From assembly GCA_035544495.1 (NCBI GenBank), contig DATKEU010000460.1, positions 1 to 5,939 on the forward strand: a stretch of DNA of 5,939 nucleotides. The letters are read 5' to 3'. A program made the position numbers and the translations under genes. The stretch is from DATKEU01 sp035544495 (GTDB taxonomy: Bacteria; Myxococcota_A; Polyangia; Fen-1088). The notes under the pieces are model-generated. The model was not told the origin of the DNA and did not search any database. It saw only the letters and a program-made list of their open reading frames with translations. Positions 1 to 5,939 of the stretch are shown here, in pieces; within the stretch, counting starts at the first letter, position 1; every line of letters starts with the position of its first letter.

Positions 1-488
1 GCGTTGCCCAGCGTGGCCAGGCGGATCTTCTCGTACAGCTTCAGCTTGGTGAAGTCGATGATCGGGCTCTTGCGCTTCTTGGCGGCTTCGTCGACGGGCA
101 GCTTGGCGACCGCCTCCTCGTCGGCGGCGTGGGCCAGCGCGGCGCCGAACGTGGCGTCGGCGCCGGCGGCGCTGGCCGCCTGGGGATCGGCGGCCACCGC
201 CGCCGCGACCTCGTCGAAGGCGGGGATGCCGTCCACGCGCACGCCGGCGCGCGCGCAGGCGGCGACGCCCTGGTTCACCGCGGCCATCGGCGCGCGCGGA
301 TTGGCGAACAGCCGGGCGAGAATCTCGGGCGTGCGCGCGATGCGCTCGTGCGCGGCGGCGATCAGGGCCGCACCGGCGGCGTCGGCGGCGCCCGCCCACT
401 CGGCGACGGCGGCGTCGGGCGTGGCGGCATCGCGCAGGCGCGCCGCCAGGTCGGACGGCGCGGCGCCGCCGTCAGCGGTTGCGGTCAT
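1..488 (-). CDS. Hypothetical protein, N-terminal part, running off the left edge
   Basis: This minus-strand frame is open from an ATG at 488-486 to the window edge, giving 162 complete codons with no stop. It begins MTATADGG. The first 135 residues are very alanine-rich and probably helical, with short units such as LARLFANPRAP (58-68). A basic stretch KKRKSP (137-142) leads into the segment IIDFTKLKLYEKIRLATLGN (143-162). That last segment reminds me of a conserved KIRLATLGN-like stretch in uncharacterised myxobacterial and Geobacter-type proteins, but this is from memory and is not a firm assignment. The ATG overlaps the end of coaX by 17 bases in a different frame, so translation may be coupled to coaX. 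No clear Shine-Dalgarno sequence precedes it. There is no signal peptide or membrane segment in the visible part, so it is probably cytoplasmic. The function is unknown. The opposite strand is also open here, but its product is low-complexity Ala/Arg sequence. Confidence 0.72.
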   Translation of the reverse strand, partial: MTATADGGAAPSDLAARLRDAATPDAAVAEWAGAADAAGAALIAAAHERIARTPEILARLFANPRAPMAAVNQGVAACARAGVRVDGIPAFDEVAAAVAADPQAASAAGADATFGAALAHAADEEAVAKLPVDEAAKKRKSPIIDFTKLKLYEKIRLATLGN

Positions 489-1236
489 AGATCAGCGCCA
501 GCCCCTGCAGCGTCAGCATGTCGTCGCACTCGACGATCGACTTCGCTTCCTTGGCGATGAGCGGCGCCAGGCCGCCCGTGCCGACGACGTGGGGCGTGAA
601 GTCTACCTCGCTCTTGATGCGGGCGACGATGGCGTCGACCAGGCCGGCATAGCCGAAGACCAGCCCGGCCTGGATGCTGGCGACCGTGTTGCGCCCGACG
701 GCGTTCCGCGGGCGCGCGATCTCGACCCGCGGCAGCTTGGCGGTGGCGTGATAGAGCGCGTCCGCCGACACCAGCAAGCCGGGCGCGATCACGCCGCCCG
801 CGTATTCACCGCGCGCCGTGATGACGTCGAAGGTGGTGGCGGTGCCGAAGTCGACGACGATCGCCCCCTGCGGCCAGCGCTGGTGCGCCGCCACCGCGTT
901 GACGATGCGGTCGGCGCCCACCTCGCGCGGGTTCTCGTAAAGGATCGGCATGCCGGTCTTGGTCCCGGGGCCGACGATCAGCGGTTCGACGCGCAGGTGC
1001 CGCTTGCACAGCTGCTCCATCGGGAACAGCGCCGGCGGCACCACCGACGAGATGGCGACGGCGCGGATGACGCCCAGGTCCAGGCCCGCCAGCTCGAACA
1101 GCTGCGCCAGCAGCGCGGCGTATTCGTCACCCGTCCGCGAGGCGCGCGTCTCCAGCCGCCAGTCGGCGCGCAGGCGTGCGCCCTCGAACAGGCCCAGCGC
1201 GACGTTGGTGTTGCCGATGTCGATCGCCAGAAGCAC
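472..1236 (-). CDS. coaX: Type III pantothenate kinase
   Basis: CoaX phosphorylates pantothenate with ATP to give 4'-phosphopantothenate, the first committed step of coenzyme A synthesis. It acts in the cytoplasm as a dimer of the ASKHA fold and needs a monovalent cation; this is family knowledge. The 254-residue length is typical. Visible motifs in order are the N-terminal phosphate loop DIGNTN (6-11), the substrate and catalytic motif GADR (107-110, with Asp109 as the expected catalytic base), VVDFGTATT (127-135, with Asp129), GGVIAPG (147-153), GRNTVASIQAG (181-191) and the adenosine-side motif GTGGLAP (219-225). All hallmark residues are present, so the enzyme should be active. The start is GTG at 1236-1234; the two ATGs just upstream (1249, 1246) are in other frames, and this start puts DIGNTN at the usual distance from the N-terminus. 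birA, a frequent neighbour of coaX, is not upstream here, where a divergent gene begins instead. Confidence 0.97.
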   Translation of the reverse strand: MLLAIDIGNTNVALGLFEGARLRADWRLETRASRTGDEYAALLAQLFELAGLDLGVIRAVAISSVVPPALFPMEQLCKRHLRVEPLIVGPGTKTGMPILYENPREVGADRIVNAVAAHQRWPQGAIVVDFGTATTFDVITARGEYAGGVIAPGLLVSADALYHATAKLPRVEIARPRNAVGRNTVASIQAGLVFGYAGLVDAIVARIKSEVDFTPHVVGTGGLAPLIAKEAKSIVECDDMLTLQGLALIYDRNR

Positions 1237-1244
1237 GCGCGCCC

Positions 1245-1250
1245 ATCATA
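1245..1250 (-). promoter_or_regulatory. Putative -10 element of coaX
   Basis: On the minus strand the hexamer TATGAT (1250 to 1245) matches five of the six TATAAT bases and stands 8 bases before the coaX GTG. Transcription would start at or next to the start codon, so the mRNA would be leaderless or almost so. No good -35 is seen at 16 to 18 bases; the nearest resemblance, ATGACC at 1276-1271, is at a 20-base spacing. A weak purine-rich stretch, GATGGG, lies inside the gap and could instead be a poor ribosome site. Confidence 0.4.
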
Positions 1251-1302
1251 GCAGCGGTTGTGGCTCCGGCGGTCATGGCTGCTGGCGCCCGTCCCGGGTA
1301 CC

Positions 1303-2913
1303 ATGGCGCGCCGAATGGTCGTGCCGCCCTCCCCGCCGCCTGCGCCGGCCACCGGCGCGCCCGTGGCGGAGGCGCGGCCGACCCTGCCGCGCCGGCTGCG
1401 GACGCTGGGGCTGCTGCTGGGATTCGCGGCGTCGCTGTTCGCGGCCTTCTGGCTGCTGGATTACTTCTTCACCGACGCCGCCCACCACGGCGACAAGGGG
1501 CCGCTGCCGCTGCTGTTCGATTTCGATCCGGCGACGCTGCAGAACGCGCTGCCCAACCTGGCGCAGATCATCACCGCGGTGCTGGGGATCGCCATCACCG
1601 TCGTGTCGATCGTCGTGCAGCTGGCCGCCAACCGGTACACGCCGCGCGTGACGGAGATGTTCTTTCGCGACCGCATCAACCTGACGGTGATGGGCTTCTT
1701 CGTCGTCGCCTGCGTCGACACGGTGTGGGCCAGCTTCGCGGTCACGCGCGATTACGTTCCGCAGGCGACCACCGTCGCGACCATCGCGCTCTCCACCGCC
1801 AGCCTGCTCCTCCTCGTGCCGTACTTCGCCTACGTGTTCGACTTTCTCGATCCGGAGAAGGTGATCGCCCGCATCGGCGCCGAGGCGTTGCGCGCCGCCG
1901 GCGGCGCCCGTCAGGCGGACGCCGTCGCCAGCATGGAACAGCTGGGGGACATCGCGGTCAACGCCATCGCGCAGAAGGACAAGGCCATCGCCTCCGACGC
2001 CATCGCGGCGCTGCGCGCGCTGGCGGTGCGCTATCTGCCGGCGAAGGGCTCGCTCGCGGAGGCGTGGTTCGCCATCGGACCGGCGCTGATGCGCACGCCC
2101 GACTTCGTGGCGATGGCGCCGCAGTCGGCGTCCGAGCTCGGGCGCCAGCGCGCCTGGCTGGAGTGGAAGGTGCTGCGCCACCTGCGCGAGGCCTTCGCCG
2201 AGGCGCTGGGCAGCCTGCCCGAGCTGGCGCACGTGGCGGCGATCGAAGCGCGCTATATCGGCGAGGCGGCGCTCGGCTGCGGCGACCAGGCGGTCCTGCG
2301 GACGGTGATCAAGTTCATGAACACCTTCCTGCGCCTGGCCGCAAACGCGCGCGACGTGCGGTCGGCGTACAACGTCTTCAACCAGTACCGGCTGCTGGCC
2401 GAGGCGCTCATCGCCGCGCCAGCGGCGCCCGGCGACGAGACGACGGCGGCGCTGGGGTCGGTGGCCGAGCATTTCACCTATTACGCGCGGCTGGGCAACG
2501 GCATGGGCCTGCCCTTCGTCGCCGAGACGGCGGCCTACGATCTCTGCGCGCTGTGCGAGCTGGCCAGCGATCGCCAGGCGCCCGCGCACGATCGCCTGCT
2601 GCGGGCGTTGCTGGATCTCGACAAGGAGCCCGAGAACACCGCCCAGGAGAAAGCGCTGCGCGGCGTGCGCAAGGCGCAGGCCAAGCTGGCGTCGTTCTAT
2701 CTGCTGCGCGGCCTGACCGATCGGGCGCGCGCCATCCACGCCGACATGGCGCACGAGGCGCGCGATCGCCTGCGTTCCATTCGCGACGAGATGCTGGCCG
2801 TGACGTCGAAGGACTTCTGGGAGATCGTCGATCGCGGCGCCAACTTCGACTACCTGGACGAGGATCGAAAGCAGACGCTGCGCGCGTTCTTCGCCTGGTT
2901 CGAGGATCTGTAA
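1303..2913 (+). CDS. Four-helix membrane protein resembling DUF2254, with a large helical C-terminal domain
   Basis: This gene encodes 536 residues from the ATG at 1303. A Pro/Ala-rich N-terminus (1-30) is followed by four predicted membrane helices at about 34-54, 84-106, 127-147 and 157-179. The stretch from helix 2 to helix 3, with VQLAANRYTPRVTEMFFRDR (105-124), follows the pattern of DUF2254 membrane proteins (hydrophobic helix, then Q-x-SPR-like motif, then F-RDR). The segment GDIAVNAIAQKDKAIASDAI (215-234) resembles the DUF2254 region after the last helix. About 350 residues follow helix 4, soluble and helical, ending in DFWEIVDRGANFDYLDEDRK (504-523). The family has no established biochemical role that I can state. 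The protein is expected in the inner membrane. The ATG at 1315 is an alternative start: TACCAT at 1299-1304 could be its -10. A TTG at 1258 is less likely because it would overlap the divergent coaX promoter zone. No strong ribosome site helps to choose. Confidence 0.88.
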   Translation: MARRMVVPPSPPPAPATGAPVAEARPTLPRRLRTLGLLLGFAASLFAAFWLLDYFFTDAAHHGDKGPLPLLFDFDPATLQNALPNLAQIITAVLGIAITVVSIVVQLAANRYTPRVTEMFFRDRINLTVMGFFVVACVDTVWASFAVTRDYVPQATTVATIALSTASLLLLVPYFAYVFDFLDPEKVIARIGAEALRAAGGARQADAVASMEQLGDIAVNAIAQKDKAIASDAIAALRALAVRYLPAKGSLAEAWFAIGPALMRTPDFVAMAPQSASELGRQRAWLEWKVLRHLREAFAEALGSLPELAHVAAIEARYIGEAALGCGDQAVLRTVIKFMNTFLRLAANARDVRSAYNVFNQYRLLAEALIAAPAAPGDETTAALGSVAEHFTYYARLGNGMGLPFVAETAAYDLCALCELASDRQAPAHDRLLRALLDLDKEPENTAQEKALRGVRKAQAKLASFYLLRGLTDRARAIHADMAHEARDRLRSIRDEMLAVTSKDFWEIVDRGANFDYLDEDRKQTLRAFFAWFEDL

Positions 2914-2930
2914 CCAGCGGTCATCGGCGG

Positions 2931-2945
2931 CCGGTGCTTGACCGG
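2931..2945. repeat. Short perfect inverted repeat overlapping a -35 box
   Basis: CCGGT (2931-2935) and ACCGG (2941-2945) form a perfect 5-base dyad around a 5-base centre, GCTTG. The right half covers most of the TTGACC -35 box of the lipoprotein gene (2938-2943). It may be a small operator, a weak hairpin behind the preceding gene, or chance in GC-rich DNA. No T-run follows, so it is not a convincing intrinsic terminator. Confidence 0.3.
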
Positions 2946-2967
2946 ATTTCGCCCGCGCTCCTACGAT
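2938..2967 (+). promoter_or_regulatory. Sigma-70-like promoter of the lipoprotein gene
   Basis: TTGACC (2938-2943, five of six bases of TTGACA) is followed by an 18-base spacer and TACGAT (2962-2967, four of six bases of TATAAT, including the key T, A and final T). Only 6 bases, GCCGCC, separate the -10 from the ATG at 2974. The predicted transcription start, about 7 bases after the -10, therefore falls on the A of the ATG, so a leaderless mRNA is expected. This is the best-formed promoter in the window. Confidence 0.6.
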
Positions 2968-2973
2968 GCCGCC

Positions 2974-3645
2974 ATGATGAAGACGCGATCCCTGACCCGG
3001 GCAATGGGCTTGCTGGCGGCGATCGCCGGCTGCGGCGGCGGCGGCCTCAAGTACAAGGTCGACGACGCGACCATGGACAGCGTGCCCGCCGGCGACCGCC
3101 AGACCGTGTTCGACGCCCGCCGCGATCTGGAGGTGGCCGAGGGCGATCGGCGCACGGCCCAGAACCAGCTGGAGTCCACCGATCGCGAGCTGGACATCGC
3201 CGACAAGGAGCTGCAGCAGGCGAAGCTGGAGGTCGAGAAGGCGACCGCCGAGCAGGAGGCGGCCATCAAGGCCCTGGACGAGAACCGCTCGAACGCCGCC
3301 CGGCACGGCAAGGAGGTGGCCGAGATGGGGGTCAAGGTGGCCGAGGCGAAGATCGAGTGGCTGAAGCAGAAGCGGGCCGCCTCCAAGCAGGCGCGCGCCG
3401 CCGCCGACGCCCACATGGAGGCCAACACCGCCAAGATCGAGTACGAGAAGGCGAAGATCGCCAAGCAGAAGGGGATCAAGACCGCCGAGGCCGTGAACGT
3501 GGGCGACTTCGAGAGCCAGTGGAAGGACAAGAACAGCGACTGGGAGTCGGCCAAGAAGGACGCCGCGTCAGAAGAGAAGAGCGCGAAGAAACTGCAAGAG
3601 AAGTGGCAGGATCTGCAGGCCCAGCACGGCAAGATGCGGGGGTAA
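2974..3645 (+). CDS. Coiled-coil lipoprotein of unknown function
   Basis: This 223-residue protein starts with tandem ATG codons (2974, 2977). It has a lipoprotein signal peptide: basic MMKTRSLTR, a hydrophobic stretch and the lipobox IAGC with Cys20 as the lipidated residue. Gly at +2 means no Asp inner-membrane retention signal, so outer-membrane anchoring is likely under the Lol rule. After a Gly-rich linker and MDSVPAGDRQ (34-43), residues about 41-170 form a long charged helix. From 45 to 101 every seventh residue is mostly Leu or Val (V45, L52, L66, L73, L80, V87, L101), and the position three further on is nearly always Ala (A48, A55, A62, A76, A83, A90, A97). A second Lys/Glu-rich helix covers about 178-218. 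Cys20 is the only cysteine. A TTG at 2938 would add 12 residues ahead of the signal peptide, but it is better read as the -35 box. The function is not recognised; a structural or scaffold role in the periplasm is inference. Confidence 0.9.
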   Translation: MMKTRSLTRAMGLLAAIAGCGGGGLKYKVDDATMDSVPAGDRQTVFDARRDLEVAEGDRRTAQNQLESTDRELDIADKELQQAKLEVEKATAEQEAAIKALDENRSNAARHGKEVAEMGVKVAEAKIEWLKQKRAASKQARAAADAHMEANTAKIEYEKAKIAKQKGIKTAEAVNVGDFESQWKDKNSDWESAKKDAASEEKSAKKLQEKWQDLQAQHGKMRG

Positions 3646-3677
3646 CCGAGCGCTGGCCGGGCACGGCACGATTGGTT

Positions 3678-3683
3678 TACTCT
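3678..3683 (+). promoter_or_regulatory. Putative -10 element before the response regulator
   Basis: TACTCT (3678-3683) keeps T1, A2 and T6 of TATAAT and sits 6 bases before an ATG at 3690, the same spacing as at the lipoprotein gene. The local DNA (3671-3690) is the only AT-richer patch in this intergenic region. The best -35 candidates near 3653-3659 match only three of six bases, so the call rests mainly on spacing and base composition. Confidence 0.4.
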
Positions 3684-3689
3684 AGGCCA

Positions 3690-3741
3690 ATGTCCGGAGA
3701 GCCATCGGCCGACCGCCCAGCGGCTCAAACGGCGGTCAGAC

Positions 3742-3749
<8 letters not shown>
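3690..3749 (+). CDS. Possible 19-codon leader ORF overlapping the response regulator start
   Basis: An ATG at 3690 opens 19 codons (MSGEPSADRPAAQTAVRRE) ending in TAG at 3747-3749. The ORF overlaps the GTG start of the response regulator (3742) by 8 bases in another frame. Its ATG lies at the predicted transcription start of the -10 at 3678, so it could be translated from a leaderless mRNA, with ribosomes ending on top of the next start codon. The peptide has no attenuator-like run of a single amino acid. Alternatives are that it is untranslated 5' sequence, or that it is the true N-terminus of the response regulator separated from it by a one-base sequencing or assembly error. The sequence alone cannot decide. 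Confidence 0.3.
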
Positions 3750-5372
<1,623 letters not shown>

Positions 5373-5373
<1 letters not shown>

Positions 5374-5387
5374 CCGCTCGCCGCGGC
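5373..5387 (+). terminator. Weak hairpin at the end of the response regulator gene
   Basis: GCCGC (5373-5377) and GCGGC (5383-5387) form a 5-base all-GC stem with a 5-base loop. It starts on the last base of the TAG stop codon and is followed by ACTTTCGG. There is only a three-T run, so termination without Rho would be inefficient. Such dyads also arise by chance at this GC content. Confidence 0.25.
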
Positions 5388-5412
5388 ACTTTCGGCATCG
5401 GCGAAACTGGGC

Positions 5413-5418
5413 GATAAT
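5413..5418 (+). promoter_or_regulatory. Putative -10 element of the TPR gene
   Basis: GATAAT (5413-5418) matches five of six bases of TATAAT and lies 11 bases before the ATG at 5430. The predicted transcription start is near 5425, leaving about 5 untranslated bases and no Shine-Dalgarno sequence. No good -35 is present at 17 or 18 bases (TTTCGG at 5390-5395 is poor). Confidence 0.42.
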
Positions 5419-5429
5419 GGTGGCCCGCC

Positions 5430-5939
5430 ATGCCTAGCTTTCCCCGTCCGTTCACGCTGCTGGTCGTGTCTTTGCTGGTCCTGTGCCTGCTGCCGGCCGG
5501 CGCCGCCCGGGCCGAGGACACGGCCGCGGCGCGCGAACACTACCAGAAGGGGACGGGGTTCTTCGATCTCGGGAAGTACGCCGACGCGATCAAGGAGTTC
5601 GAGGCGGCCTACGAGGCGAAGAACGACCCCGCCTTCCTGTACAACCTGGCGCAAGCCCACCGCCTGGCCGGCAATCCGGAGCAGGCGCTGCGCTTTTACC
5701 GGACGTACCTGCGCAAGTACCCCAAGCCGCCGAACCGCGCCGACATCGAGGAGAAGATCGCCCAGCTGGAGAAGCTGGTCGATCAGAAGACCGCCACCCA
5801 GACCTCGCCGCCCACCCAGACCATGCAGCCGACGCTGCCCGGCACCGCCCCGCCGTCGTCGGGGTTCCAGCCGGCGCCGCCCGCCGCGTCGTCCCCCGGC
5901 ACGGCGACGGCGGTCCCCGGGGCGGCGGGACCGCCCGCG
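5430..5939 (+). CDS. Exported TPR protein with a Pro/Ala/Thr-rich tail, running off the right edge
   Basis: The ATG at 5430 opens a frame with no stop to the window end (170 codons). Residues 1-28 form a Sec signal peptide: basic/polar MPSFPRPF, a hydrophobic core LLVVSLLVLCLLP, and an ARA motif with likely cleavage after Ala28. There is no lipobox at the end of the core (Cys19 lies inside it), so a soluble periplasmic protein, or one anchored further on, is expected. Residues about 34-67 (AREHYQKG, GKYADAIKEFEAAYE) and 68-101 (AFLYNLAQAHRLAGNPEQALRFY) are two tetratricopeptide repeats, which usually bind partner proteins. A helix to about 120 is followed by a tail of Pro, Thr, Ala, Ser and Gly, still continuing at the edge. 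In myxobacteria such proteins often carry a membrane helix and further sequence after the Pro-rich part, but that cannot be seen here. The partner is unknown. Confidence 0.88.
   Translation, partial: MPSFPRPFTLLVVSLLVLCLLPAGAARAEDTAAAREHYQKGTGFFDLGKYADAIKEFEAAYEAKNDPAFLYNLAQAHRLAGNPEQALRFYRTYLRKYPKPPNRADIEEKIAQLEKLVDQKTATQTSPPTQTMQPTLPGTAPPSSGFQPAPPAASSPGTATAVPGAAGPPA

Noticed and set aside
4..1251. A 415-codon plus-strand open frame across coaX and the left-edge gene
   Set aside because: Its first part is low-complexity Ala/Ser and its second part is the antisense of coaX, which has every family motif.
1258..1302. A TTG start at 1258 for the membrane protein
   Set aside because: It would add 15 residues with no family support and lies in the short divergent promoter region. 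The ATGs at 1303 or 1315 are more likely.
1273..3414. A 713-codon minus-strand open frame opposite the membrane protein and lipoprotein genes
   Set aside because: The translation is Arg/Gln/His/Gly-rich with no recognisable fold. It is the antisense shadow of genes that have membrane helices, a lipobox and coiled-coil heptads.
3656..3667. Hairpin GCCG-N4-CGGC after the lipoprotein gene, as a terminator
   Set aside because: The stem is only 4 bases with no T-run directly after it, within chance expectation for this base composition.

Overview
This is a high-GC window with GC-rich third codon positions. It carries six protein genes plus one possible 19-codon upstream ORF. The gene styles suggest a bacterium of the Myxococcota or a related former deltaproteobacterial lineage: a TPR protein with a Pro/Ala/Thr-rich tail, a long-helix lipoprotein, a response regulator with an HD-GYP output, and type III pantothenate kinase. 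This placement is inferred from gene style, not from a marker gene. I see no rRNA, tRNA, CRISPR array, insertion sequence or prophage gene, and no stretch above 300 bases without a gene.

Layout. At the left, on the minus strand, coaX (type III pantothenate kinase, 472-1236) is followed by an overlapping ORF that runs off the left edge (1-488). A short divergent intergenic region (1237-1302) separates this pair from a row of plus-strand genes. These are a four-helix membrane protein resembling DUF2254 (1303-2913), a coiled-coil lipoprotein (2974-3645), a REC-GAF-HD-GYP response regulator (3742-5373) and an exported TPR protein that runs off the right edge (5430-5939).

Expression. The plus-strand genes do not look like one tight operon, because gaps of 56 to 96 bases each hold a -10-like element close to the next start. 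At 2974 and 3690 the element ends exactly 6 bases before the ATG. At coaX the gap is 8 bases, and at the TPR gene 11 bases. Shine-Dalgarno sequences are poor or absent at these starts. Together this suggests leaderless or nearly leaderless mRNAs. At 3690 the predicted leaderless ORF is only 19 codons long and overlaps the GTG start of the response regulator in another frame, which could be a coupled leader peptide or a frameshift in the assembly.

How the genes may work together. coaX serves coenzyme A synthesis and is housekeeping. The HD-GYP protein probably degrades cyclic di-GMP in response to phosphorylation. The other three plus-strand products are envelope proteins (inner-membrane, probably outer-membrane lipoprotein, and exported TPR). 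Nothing in the sequence ties them to the regulator beyond proximity. I did not find convincing evidence of a new multi-gene system. The best leads are the repeated promoter-to-start spacing, the overlapping 19-codon ORF and the regular Leu/Ala heptad pattern of the lipoprotein.
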